Of a DNA stretch of 64,000 nucleotides, positions 56,425 through 64,000 are shown piece by piece. Position numbers and translations under genes: made by a program. The stretch is from positions 2,666,001 through 2,730,000 of the forward strand of contig NZ_KK073874.1 of the NCBI RefSeq assembly GCF_000585375.1. Reading direction: 5' to 3'. The notes under the pieces are model-generated. The model did not search any database. It saw nothing but the letters and a program-made list of their open reading frames with translations, and was not told the origin of the DNA. The stretch comes from Cryptosporangium arvum DSM 44712 (GTDB taxonomy: Bacteria; Actinomycetota; Actinomycetes; Mycobacteriales; Cryptosporangiaceae). Each line of letters opens with the position of its first letter. The stretch's first letter is position 1.

Positions 56425-58731
56425 ATGCCGAAGGTCGTCGAACTACTCGTCCACGGGGTCGGCGGGGCGACGCCGATCGAACAGCTCGACGATCCGTCGC
56501 CGGCCCGGGTGTCCGGTGACCAGACGGTCGGCTTCTACCGGCACAAGAGCCCGCCGCCCGGCCTCATCCCGCCCGACGTGCTGCCGGGAACCGGCGCCGA
56601 CGCCCCGGGCGAGCGCAGCGCCGCCGTGCGCTCCGAGCTCGTTCAGGAGGCGTACTGCTGGAGCGGGCTGACGTCGGCCTCCGCGAGTCGTGCGGCCTGG
56701 CTGATCCTGCTGCCGTTCACGCTGGTCAACGCGGCCGCCTGGATGCGTCCGACCGGCCCTCCCGGCCGCGCGGGCCGGATCGGCCGCGCCACCAACGACG
56801 CGGTGGCACGGCTGCTCGCGTTATCGCTCACCGGCACGTTCCTGCTGGCCGCCGGCGGCGTCGGCATCGATCTGATCGGCTGGCAGTGCGCGGCGCGGCC
56901 GCAGTGCGGCAGCCACTGGTCGGTGCTGGCGTTCCTGGCCGCGCCCGACTCCTGGGCCCACCCGGCCGGGCGGCGGCTCGCGCTGACCGCGCTGGTGCCG
57001 CTGGTGCTGCTCGGCCTGCTCTGGTTCCTGGCCCGGCGCAGCTGGGTGGCGTACGAGAGCGTGCGCTTCCGGGTCGACGTGGCCGAGGGTGACGGGGGGC
57101 TGTCCGAGCCGGGCTTCTGGGAGGGCGAGTTCCAGGTCGGCCGGCTGCGCACCCTGCACGTCTCGCTCGGGGTGGTCACGGTCGCGCTGATGCTGACCGT
57201 GCCCGCGCTCACCGTCGACGGCGACAGCACGTGGGGGCGCGTCCTGCTGGGCGTCGTCCTGGCGGTGTTGCTGTGGGTGGTGGCGGCCACGGCCGCGCAG
57301 AGCGGCACCCGCGCGGTCCCGGGGCTGGCCCTCCTGCGGCTGGCGGCGTTCGCGGTGCTGGTCGCGGCGGTGGTCTACGTGCTCGCGCCGCACGACTGGC
57401 CGGGCCCCGGCCACCGCCTACCCGGGTACGGGTCGCTGCTGATGCTCTGGGTGGCCGGTCAGATCGTCCTGCTCCTCGCGTCGGTCGTGGCGGTCGCGCT
57501 GATCGGCCGGGGCAGCAGCGGGCAGATGCTGCGCGGGTTCATCACGCCGGTGTTCGCCGCGCTCGCGTTGTTCCTCGGCATCGCGTACTCGGCGGCGGTG
57601 CTCACCCGCGTGTCGGACTGGCTCGGACACGTGGAGGGCACCGCGGTGCTGCTGGCCCGGCCACCCGCCGTGGTGTCGTGGGCGGCGGTGGCGTTCGGGC
57701 TGGAGATCGTGCTCGTCGTGCTGCTGGTGCTGTACCTGGTGGTGCGGGTGAGCTGGCGCGTCCGCCGGGGCTGGCGCGCGGTGCTCACCGAGTACGACGC
57801 GGTGCCCACCGCGCCCCACACACCCGGCAGCGGCCCGGTTCCGGAGGTCTCCAGCCGGGCCCGGGGGCAGGCGAAGAAGATCGTGCGGATGCGCGCGATC
57901 GCGACGCTCACCGAGAGCGCGGGCCGCTACCTGGCCGTCCTGGTCTCCCCGCTGGTCCTGCTCGCGTCCTACGGTGTCGTCACGACGCTCACCGACTGGG
58001 TGACACCACCGACGCCGCGCACGTACGCCACCCAGTACGTCAACCCGGTGCCGGGGATCGTCACGCTGCTCTACAACGCCGGCTCGTGGGTGGTGGGGCT
58101 GACCGCGGTGGGGCTGGTGACGCTGGTCTGGCAGGCCTACCGCAACGAGGCGCTGCGCAAGGTCGTCGGCGTGCTCTGGGATCTGGGCACGTTCTGGCCG
58201 CGGGCCGCGCATCCGCTCGCGCCGCCGTGTTACGGCGAGCGGTGCGTGCCCGAGCTCGTCGCGCGCATCACCCAGCTGACCGAGCAGGGACACGGGGTGG
58301 TCGTGTCCGGCCACTCGCAGGGAAGCGTGCTGGCCGCGGCCACGCTGCTGAAGTTGCCCGCCGAGCGCGCGTCCCGGGTCGCGCTGCTCACCCATGGCTC
58401 GCCGCTGCAGCGGCTCTACGGGCGGTTCTTCCCGGCCTACTTCGACGCCGGGCAGCTGGGCGTGCTGGCCGCGCGGTTACCGCGCTGGCGGAACCTGTGG
58501 CGGCTGACCGACCCGATCGGCGGCCCGATCGACCCGGTGGAGCGCCACGAGCCGCTCCGCGACCCGGTGCGGTTCTTCCCGACCGTGCACGAGGTGGCGT
58601 ACCCGCCGGTGCGGTGGCACCTCGACTACCCGCTGGATTCCGCGTACGGCGACGAACTGGCCGCCGCCGCGGATGCGGTGGGGTCCGGCGAACCCCTCAG
58701 ACGGACATCGCCAGGGCCGAATAGCGACTAG
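56425..58731 (+). CDS. Membrane protein with lipase-like alpha/beta-hydrolase motif
   Basis: This protein of about 768 residues starts PKVVELLVHGVGGATP, an oxyanion-type HGxGG strand-loop seen in lipases. It then has about eight hydrophobic segments, and near the C-terminus VVVSGHSQGSVLAA, a GxSxG nucleophile elbow. The hydrolase halves are therefore split by a membrane region of about 550 residues. The start is ATG 56425; GTG 56395 is also open. The function is unknown, perhaps lipid turnover. The stop overlaps the start of the diguanylate cyclase by one base. Confidence 0.75.
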   Translation: MPKVVELLVHGVGGATPIEQLDDPSPARVSGDQTVGFYRHKSPPPGLIPPDVLPGTGADAPGERSAAVRSELVQEAYCWSGLTSASASRAAWLILLPFTLVNAAAWMRPTGPPGRAGRIGRATNDAVARLLALSLTGTFLLAAGGVGIDLIGWQCAARPQCGSHWSVLAFLAAPDSWAHPAGRRLALTALVPLVLLGLLWFLARRSWVAYESVRFRVDVAEGDGGLSEPGFWEGEFQVGRLRTLHVSLGVVTVALMLTVPALTVDGDSTWGRVLLGVVLAVLLWVVAATAAQSGTRAVPGLALLRLAAFAVLVAAVVYVLAPHDWPGPGHRLPGYGSLLMLWVAGQIVLLLASVVAVALIGRGSSGQMLRGFITPVFAALALFLGIAYSAAVLTRVSDWLGHVEGTAVLLARPPAVVSWAAVAFGLEIVLVVLLVLYLVVRVSWRVRRGWRAVLTEYDAVPTAPHTPGSGPVPEVSSRARGQAKKIVRMRAIATLTESAGRYLAVLVSPLVLLASYGVVTTLTDWVTPPTPRTYATQYVNPVPGIVTLLYNAGSWVVGLTAVGLVTLVWQAYRNEALRKVVGVLWDLGTFWPRAAHPLAPPCYGERCVPELVARITQLTEQGHGVVVSGHSQGSVLAAATLLKLPAERASRVALLTHGSPLQRLYGRFFPAYFDAGQLGVLAARLPRWRNLWRLTDPIGGPIDPVERHEPLRDPVRFFPTVHEVAYPPVRWHLDYPLDSAYGDELAAAADAVGSGEPLRRTSPGPNSD

Positions 58732-60206
58732 TGGGACGTGAACGCCGGCACCTGTGGGTCGCGATCACAGGCCTGGCGATGGCCGGGTACCTGGTCGTGC
58801 CGGACCACCCCGCACTGAACGGCTGGCTGGTCACCGGCTACAAGACGGTGTTCGGCTGCGTCGCCGGCGGAGCCCTGGTGGCCGGGGCGCTCGCACGTCG
58901 GCCACGCGCGCTGGCCGGCTGGCTGATCTTCGGCGTCGGGATCATCGCCAACTCCCTCGGCGCGCTCATCTCCGACGTCTACACCAAGGCGCTCGGTCAG
59001 GTCGGCTACCCGAACATCGCCGACCTGTTCTGGCTGACCCTCTATCCGAGTCTGTTCCTGGGCCTGGCCGTGCTGATCCGGGCCCGCGGTACCGCCCGGG
59101 ACTGGGCCAGCATGGTCGACGCGCTGATCCTGGCCTGCGGCCTCGGGCTGCTCTCCTGGGTGTTCCTCATGGTGCCGGTGCGCTCGGACCACACCCTGCA
59201 CACCATCGGCCAGGTCATCGTGCTGGCGTATCCGGTCGGCGACATCATGGTGCTGGTCATGCTGCTGCACCTGGTGCTGTCGGGCGGCGTGCGCAACGCG
59301 TCGTTCTGGCTGGTCTGCTCGTCGATGGGGCTCTTCCTGGCGGGCGACCTGAGCTGGGCGACGCTGTCCCAGCTGAGCCTGGTGCCGTCGGACTTCACCA
59401 GCCGACTGCTCGACCTGATCTTCCTGCTGGCCTACACGACGTTTGCCTTCGCGGCGTGGCATCCGTCGATGGGCGCGCTCAGCCGGCTGGGCACGGTGAA
59501 GCCGCCTCGGCTCACCCTGCTCCAGCTGGCTCTGCTGACGGCGGCGACGATGATCGCCCCCACCGTGCTCGCCTTTCAGGTGGCCCACGGAGAGGTGACC
59601 AACGGCGTCGCGATCGTGATCGGGTCGGTCGCGTCCTTCTCCCTCGTCGTCGCCCGGATGACCCAGCTGGTCCGGCAGGTCGAGCGCCAGGCCGACGAGC
59701 TGACCGCGCTGGCCCGCCGCGACCCGCTGACCGGCTTGCCGAACCGGCGCGCGTGGTTCGACGACCTGCCCGACGCGCTGGCCCGGTCGGCCCGGGGCGC
59801 CGAACCGGTAACGGTGGCGATGCTCGACCTCGACCACTTCAAGGCGTACAACGACGGCCATGGTCACCAAGCCGGTGACCAGCTGCTGAAGGGTGCGGCC
59901 TCGGCGTGGAGCGGTGAGCTCCGCGCGGTCGACCACCTCGCACGCTACGGCGGCGAGGAATTCATCGTGTTCCTCCCGGGTACCGGGGCCGACCGGGCGG
60001 CCGAGGCGATCGAGCGGCTACGCGCGGTCACTCCGAGCGGCCAGACCTTCTCGGCCGGCCTCGCCGTCTGGGACGGCCTGGAGACGTCGGACGAGCTGAT
60101 CGGCCGCGCCGACCGGGCCCTCTACGCCGCGAAGGCAAACGGTCGGAACCGCACCGAGCTGTCCGGCGAAACGTCGGCGTCGGTCGACATCGGTGCGTCC
60201 CGGTAA
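58731..60206 (+). CDS. Membrane diguanylate cyclase (GGDEF)
   Basis: This 491-residue protein has about nine hydrophobic segments (about 10-320) and a C-terminal GGDEF domain (about 330-475) with RRDPLTGLPNRRAW and the active-site motif GGEEF. It should make cyclic di-GMP. The RxxD inhibitory site is not evident. No EAL domain is fused. It begins at the last base of the upstream lipase-like gene. Confidence 0.93.
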   Translation: MGRERRHLWVAITGLAMAGYLVVPDHPALNGWLVTGYKTVFGCVAGGALVAGALARRPRALAGWLIFGVGIIANSLGALISDVYTKALGQVGYPNIADLFWLTLYPSLFLGLAVLIRARGTARDWASMVDALILACGLGLLSWVFLMVPVRSDHTLHTIGQVIVLAYPVGDIMVLVMLLHLVLSGGVRNASFWLVCSSMGLFLAGDLSWATLSQLSLVPSDFTSRLLDLIFLLAYTTFAFAAWHPSMGALSRLGTVKPPRLTLLQLALLTAATMIAPTVLAFQVAHGEVTNGVAIVIGSVASFSLVVARMTQLVRQVERQADELTALARRDPLTGLPNRRAWFDDLPDALARSARGAEPVTVAMLDLDHFKAYNDGHGHQAGDQLLKGAASAWSGELRAVDHLARYGGEEFIVFLPGTGADRAAEAIERLRAVTPSGQTFSAGLAVWDGLETSDELIGRADRALYAAKANGRNRTELSGETSASVDIGASR

Positions 60207-60285
60207 TGCCAAACACTTCTCGTCGCGGGCGGCACTGGAGAATGCTGTGATGCGGTAGCCGTCCGCGACGAAGGGGACCGAAGCG

Positions 60286-61407
60286 ATGTCCGCACGAGTT
60301 CGTCCGCCGTTCCGCGCCGATCACGTCGGGAGCCTGCTGCGTCCGCCGCAGCTGCTCACCGCGCGGGCCGACTTCGCGGCCGGGAGAATTCCCGCCGAGG
60401 AACTGCGTGCCGTCGAGGACGACGCGATCCGCACCGTCGTTCGCGAACAGGAGAACGTCGGGCTGCGCAGCGCGACCGACGGGGAGTTCCGGCGCACGTC
60501 CTGGCACATGGACTTCATCTACCAGCTCGGCGGGGTGCACCGCGCCGACGAGCAGCTGACGGTGAAGTTCCGCAACGCGGAGGGCGGGATCGAGTTCACG
60601 TCCGCGGCGCTGCGTGTCGACGGCAAGGTCACGTTGCCCTCGCCGATCTTCGCGGACGCGTTCACGTTCCTGAAGGACCAGGTGGGCTCGGCGACGCCGA
60701 AGCTCACGATCCCGTCGCCGAGCATGGTGCACTACCGGGGCGGGCGGGCCGCGATCGACGAGTCGATCTACCCCGACCTGGACGAGTTCTGGGCCGACCT
60801 CTCCGCGGCCTACGCCGCCCAGGTCCGGGCGATCGCGGATCTCGGCTGCACCTACCTGCAGCTCGACGACACCAGCCTGGCGTACCTCAACGACCCGGCG
60901 CAGCGGGAGTTCATGGCCTCCCAGGGCGGCGACGCCGAGCACCAGCACGAGCGCTACATCGCCCAGATCAACACCGCGCTGGCCGGGCGTCCGGAGGGGC
61001 TGGCCGTGACGACGCACATGTGCCGGGGCAACTTCCGGTCGTCGTGGGCGGCCGAGGGCGGCTACGACTTCGTCGCCGAGGCGCTGTTCACGCAGCTCGA
61101 CGTCGACGGGTTCTTCCTCGAGTACGACGACGAGCGGTCGGGGGACTTCTCGCCGCTGCGGTTCGTGCCGCCGGGCAAGCAGGTGGTGCTGGGCCTGGTG
61201 ACGACCAAGCGCGGGGCGCTGGAGAGCAAGGAGACGCTCAAGCGGCGCCTGGAGGAGGCCTCGAAGTACGTCGACCTGGAGCAGGTCTGCCTGTCGCCGC
61301 AGTGCGGGTTCTCCTCCACCGTGGAGGGCAACGCGCTCACGGCCGAGGAGCAGTGGGCGAAGCTGCGCCTGATCGTCGAGGTCGCGGAAGAGGTCTGGGG
61401 CGTCTAA
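60286..61407 (+). CDS. MetE C-terminal-like methyltransferase family protein
   Basis: This 373-residue protein resembles the C-terminal catalytic half of cobalamin-independent methionine synthase and its stand-alone relatives. Zinc-ligand motifs are HMCRGNFRSSWA (His/Cys), EYDDERSGDF and LSPQCGFSS. It starts FRADHVGSLLRPP, a common start in this group. Lacking the N-terminal MetE domain, it is unlikely to use folate as MetE does; the methyl donor is unknown. It converges on mftF, overlapping by 4 bp. Confidence 0.85.
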   Translation: MSARVRPPFRADHVGSLLRPPQLLTARADFAAGRIPAEELRAVEDDAIRTVVREQENVGLRSATDGEFRRTSWHMDFIYQLGGVHRADEQLTVKFRNAEGGIEFTSAALRVDGKVTLPSPIFADAFTFLKDQVGSATPKLTIPSPSMVHYRGGRAAIDESIYPDLDEFWADLSAAYAAQVRAIADLGCTYLQLDDTSLAYLNDPAQREFMASQGGDAEHQHERYIAQINTALAGRPEGLAVTTHMCRGNFRSSWAAEGGYDFVAEALFTQLDVDGFFLEYDDERSGDFSPLRFVPPGKQVVLGLVTTKRGALESKETLKRRLEEASKYVDLEQVCLSPQCGFSSTVEGNALTAEEQWAKLRLIVEVAEEVWGV

Positions 61408-62813
61408 CCGCGCCGGGTGCCGGCGGGGAGGAGGGGGCCTGCGGTTCCGGCGCGGAGGCTCCCCTCCCAGGTGCCCGCGGTGCTGACCACGTCGTCCAGG
61501 AGCCGGGCCGCGAGGAAACGGTCGAGGCGGGGCCGGCGGCCCGCGTTCCACCAGTCGGAGAGCACCGGCGCGGCCAGCGCGGCGACCAGCGGGGCACGCA
61601 GCCGCGGGACCGCGACCGCCGCGGGCACGGCGAGCGGCCACCAGACCCGCCCGACCGCCCGGGCCAGGCCCATCGCGGTGACCGGGAGGCCGTTCGCCAC
61701 CAGGCCGGCGGCCTCGGTCACCGGGTCGGGCACGACCGGTCGCAGCTGGCGGGCCAGCAGCCCGACCCCCACCGCGGCGGCCGCGGCCGCCACGACCGGG
61801 CGCCGCGTGGCCAGGGCCAGCGCCGTCGCGGCCAGCGCCGGGCTCACCCGGGCCGCCGGCAGCGAGCCCGGGTGACGTCGTTCGAGGAGGCCGATCGAGC
61901 GGGCGTACAGCCGGCGGCGGGCGACGAACGGGCGCAGGCGGGTGCGGTGCTCGTGGCCGATCGTCACGCTCGGGACGTAGTGGACGTTCCAGCCGGCGTC
62001 GACGAGCTGCCACTCGAAGTCGACGTCCTCACCGATCGGCAGGTCGGTGTCGAACGTGCGGCCGCGCACCGCGTCCATGCGGACGAGCAGCGTCGCGGTG
62101 GGCACGTACGGCACCAGCGCCCCGGCGCGGACCAGGCCGGGGGACGCTCCCATGTCGAGCGGGGAGTGCGCCGACTCGTACTCGCCGAGCCAGCCGCTCC
62201 CGTCGCCGTGGCCGGTGACCCGGGGCGCGACCGCTGCGGCCTTCTCGTCGCCGAAGTAGGGGCGCAGCGCGTGCAGCCAGCCGTCCGGAACCACCACATC
62301 GGAGTCGACGAGCGCCGCGAACGGGGTCTCGACCGCGGCCAGGCCGGTGTTGCGGGCGGCGGAGGGACCGCGGTTCCCGGCGTGCGACACCAGCCGGGCG
62401 CCGAACCGGGCGGCGATCCCGGCGATCCCGGCGTCGGCCGGCGACCCGTCGTCGACGACCAGGACCGGGACCCCGGGGGCGGTGCGCCGGACCGCTTCCA
62501 GGCAGCGGGCCAGCTCCACCGGCCGGGCGTAGGTCGGGACGACGACCGTGACGTCCTCGACGTTCTCCGCGGGGGCCCAGACGGGGTGGGCCATCCCGGC
62601 GTCGAGGAGGCGGCGGGCGAGCGCGCGGTGCGAGTCCGCGGCCCCGACCGCGGCGCCGTCGCGCCACTCCCGGATCAGCGGTACCGCCGCTTCCGCCACC
62701 CGCAGCAGCCGCCCCGGTGAACCCCCGAGCAGGGTCCGGCCGTCCGGGCTGATCCGGAGCGCCTCGTCCAGCCGGAGCCGGATCCCGGCCGGCGCGAGCT
62801 CCCGCCCGCTCAC
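61404..62813 (-). CDS. mftF: Mycofactocin glycosyltransferase MftF
   Basis: This 469-residue GT2 glycosyltransferase has the N-terminal nucleotide-sugar domain VTVVVPTYARPVELARCLEAV and the metal-binding DSDVVVPDG motif (DxD type). Hydrophobic segments of the C-terminal third fit MftF. It adds glucose residues to the mycofactocin precursor (family knowledge). The GTG start overlaps the mftR stop (GTGA), so the two are one operon, oriented away from mftA. The N-terminal extension SGRELAPAGIRLRLDEAL is typical. Confidence 0.9.
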   Translation of the reverse strand: MSGRELAPAGIRLRLDEALRISPDGRTLLGGSPGRLLRVAEAAVPLIREWRDGAAVGAADSHRALARRLLDAGMAHPVWAPAENVEDVTVVVPTYARPVELARCLEAVRRTAPGVPVLVVDDGSPADAGIAGIAARFGARLVSHAGNRGPSAARNTGLAAVETPFAALVDSDVVVPDGWLHALRPYFGDEKAAAVAPRVTGHGDGSGWLGEYESAHSPLDMGASPGLVRAGALVPYVPTATLLVRMDAVRGRTFDTDLPIGEDVDFEWQLVDAGWNVHYVPSVTIGHEHRTRLRPFVARRRLYARSIGLLERRHPGSLPAARVSPALAATALALATRRPVVAAAAAAVGVGLLARQLRPVVPDPVTEAAGLVANGLPVTAMGLARAVGRVWWPLAVPAAVAVPRLRAPLVAALAAPVLSDWWNAGRRPRLDRFLAARLLDDVVSTAGTWEGSLRAGTAGPLLPAGTRRG

Positions 62814-63481
62814 GGCGCGTCGGCCGGGGCGGTCCCGTGGTCGGTGAACCCGGCGGCGGTCTCGGAGCCGGCGCGCTTCTCGTGGCCGGCGAAGCCGGTG
62901 GCGAGCTCGGCGATCGCCTCGTCGAGCAGCGGCTCGAGGTCGGCGTCCTCGTGGTGCAGCCAGTCGGTGTAGGCGGCGATCGCGCACCCCAGCGCGGCGT
63001 GCGCGACGAGCTGGGGGAGCAGGGCGCCGCTCGGCCGCCCGACCCGCACACCGACGAACTCCGCGATCACGTCCCGCCAGCCGGTGAACCGCAGCGTGGA
63101 GTGCGCGAACAGGCTCGGCACCCCCAGGATCAGCGCCATCCGGCGGCGGTGCAGCGCGACGTGGGCGGCGTCGACCCGGTTGAACGCGACCACCGCCTCG
63201 CGCAGCGCCGCCATCATCGGAACGCTCGGCGGGGTGGCGGCGAGGCGCTCACGTAGCCGGGACAATTCCGCGTCGAAATCCCCCCAGACAAGATCATTCT
63301 TGGACGTGTAGTAACGAAAGAACGTCCGACGGCTGATTCCCGCGGCCCCGGCGATCTCGTCGATCGTCGTCTCTTCGAACCCGCGGGTGGTGAAGAGTTC
63401 CAGCCCGATCCGCTCCAACTCGTCGTGCGACGTCGCCGGTGGCCGGCCCATTCGCACTGCTGGAACGGGGTCGTTCGCCAT
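62810..63481 (-). CDS. mftR: Mycofactocin TetR-type regulator MftR
   Basis: This 223-residue TetR repressor matches MftR. The helix-turn-helix is TTIDEIAGAAGISRRTFFRYYTSKNDLVWGDFD (about 38-70), followed by FNRVDAAHVALHRRRM and a ligand domain. MftR is known to bind the mftA upstream region and respond to acyl-CoA. It is divergent from mftA with 104 bp between them and precedes mftF. The ATG at 63481 has GAGGAGA upstream. Confidence 0.92.
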   Translation of the reverse strand: MANDPVPAVRMGRPPATSHDELERIGLELFTTRGFEETTIDEIAGAAGISRRTFFRYYTSKNDLVWGDFDAELSRLRERLAATPPSVPMMAALREAVVAFNRVDAAHVALHRRRMALILGVPSLFAHSTLRFTGWRDVIAEFVGVRVGRPSGALLPQLVAHAALGCAIAAYTDWLHHEDADLEPLLDEAIAELATGFAGHEKRAGSETAAGFTDHGTAPADAP

Positions 63482-63585
63482 CTCCTCTTCCTTTCTGCAT
63501 CCAGTGTCATTAGTGTTGTGCCTGTTCCGGAGATGATGCCCGCTGTTTCAACGGCGAGCTCCCCATCAGCGCAAAGGAGCTTTTC
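63482..63585. promoter_or_regulatory. Divergent mftR/mftA promoter region
   Basis: The 104-bp gap carries a direct repeat AGTGT-CATT-AGTGT (about 63505-63518), which may be part of the MftR site. AAAGGAG lies before mftA. No other motif is clear. Confidence 0.45.
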
Positions 63586-63702
63586 ATGCCTGTCGAGACT
63601 CTGGAGAGCACGGCTGCGACCGAGACTGTCGAGGTCGACCTGGTGGAGGAAGACCTGCTGGTCGAGGACGTTTCGATCGACGGTATGTGCGGCGTCTACT
63701 GA
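63586..63702 (+). CDS. mftA: Mycofactocin precursor peptide MftA
   Basis: This 38-residue peptide ends in the invariant core IDGMCGVY. The radical-SAM enzyme MftC works on the terminal Val-Tyr to build the redox cofactor mycofactocin. The leader is acidic (EVDLVEEDLLVEDVS), as usual. AAAGGAG lies six bases before ATG 63586. It is followed by mftB 12 bp later and faces away from mftR. Confidence 0.97.
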   Translation: MPVETLESTAATETVEVDLVEEDLLVEDVSIDGMCGVY

Positions 63703-63714
63703 GCCGGTGACGTC

Positions 63715-64000
63715 ATGACGGCCGTACCGGAAAGCCCTGCGGCCCTGACGAGCTTCGACCTGGACCGCGCCTGGGGGGTCCACCCCTCGGTCGCGGTCCG
63801 GCCGGAGCCGTTCGGCGCCCTGCTCTACCACTTCGGCACCCGCCGGCTCTCCTTCCTCAAGGACCCGACGCTGCTCTCCGTGGTCACCACGCTGGCGGAC
63901 CACCCGTCGGCCCGCGCCGCCCTCGCGGCGAGCGGCGCCGACGTGACGCAGCAGCGACGCCTCGCCCGTGCGCTGGCGACGCTCGCCTCGACCGAGATGA
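63715..64000 (+). CDS. mftB: Mycofactocin chaperone MftB (3' end outside window)
   Basis: This frame runs to the window edge, showing 95 codons. The sequence DLDRAWGVHPSVAVRPEPFGALLYHFGTRRLSFLK is the RiPP-recognition-type signature of MftB, which binds the MftA leader and presents it to MftC. It begins 12 bp after mftA. The window ends near ATGA, which may be the start of mftC, but too little is visible to be sure. Confidence 0.93.
   Translation, partial: MTAVPESPAALTSFDLDRAWGVHPSVAVRPEPFGALLYHFGTRRLSFLKDPTLLSVVTTLADHPSARAALAASGADVTQQRRLARALATLASTEM

Noticed and set aside
60207-60285. Cobalamin or SAM riboswitch before the MetE-like gene
   Set aside because: The gap is only 79 bp and shows none of the conserved cores.

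Overview
The window is about 64 kb of very GC-rich DNA with dense, often overlapping genes, frequent GTG starts and actinobacterial marker genes (Lsr2, mycofactocin precursor, F420-type enzymes, sugar ABC systems beside GH51 and GH1 glycosidases). It looks chromosomal and comes from a filamentous soil or plant-litter actinomycete. A methyl-accepting chemotaxis protein suggests a lineage with a motile stage (Cryptosporangium or Actinoplanes-like; the genus is a guess). I see no rRNA, tRNA, transposase, prophage or CRISPR array.

Layout. 1-3.2 kb: end of an arabino-oligosaccharide operon (two ABC permeases and a GH51 arabinofuranosidase). 3.3-8.0 kb, minus strand: a tightly coupled four-gene cassette encoding a winged-helix-like protein, a Cas4/AddB-type Fe-S nuclease, an unrecognised protein and an Upf1/Dna2-like SF1 helicase. 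This is the strongest candidate for an undescribed system. 8.1-11.5 kb: cmk-der, then a molybdopterin oxidoreductase with its flavin reductase. 11.6-24.7 kb: a YfhO-type membrane protein, a GNAT, paired DszA/NtaA-like monooxygenases, a decayed quinone-reductase pseudogene beside an intact homologue, a serine hydrolase, an MFS pump, an F420-type oxidoreductase and a flippase-like protein. 24.8-29.4 kb: a membrane protein with its TetR regulator behind two matching palindromes, lsr2 and an MFS transporter. 29.5-36.9 kb: a beta-glucosidase/ABC operon with two tandem near-identical binding proteins and a ROK regulator. 36.9-41.3 kb: a FAD oxidoreductase, an amidohydrolase and a nitrilase-superfamily enzyme whose coding sequence carries about 700 bp of repeats. 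41.3-43.7 kb: a YidC paralogue, a small membrane protein and repeat-rich non-coding DNA. 43.7-46.2 kb: an F420-type PPOX protein and a GAF/PAS histidine kinase. 46.2-54.6 kb: a dienelactone hydrolase and an arabinose locus (LacI repressor, four-gene ABC importer, araA). 54.7-61.4 kb: chemoreceptor, membrane lipase-like protein, diguanylate cyclase and a MetE-like protein. 61.4-64 kb: mycofactocin locus (mftF and mftR leftward; mftA and partial mftB rightward).

How the parts work together. The arabinose locus has five copies of a LacI-type operator (consensus TGTGAnCGnTCACA). One lies at the repressor start, three lie before the transporter, and a perfect palindrome lies before araA, so repressor, importer and isomerase form one local regulon. 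Hairpins directly downstream of the binding-protein genes probably raise binding protein over permease expression. GH51, GH1 and araA together point to growth on plant polysaccharide oligomers. Mycofactocin and several F420-type proteins point to specialised redox cofactors. All functions are read from sequence motifs by eye; no database search was run.
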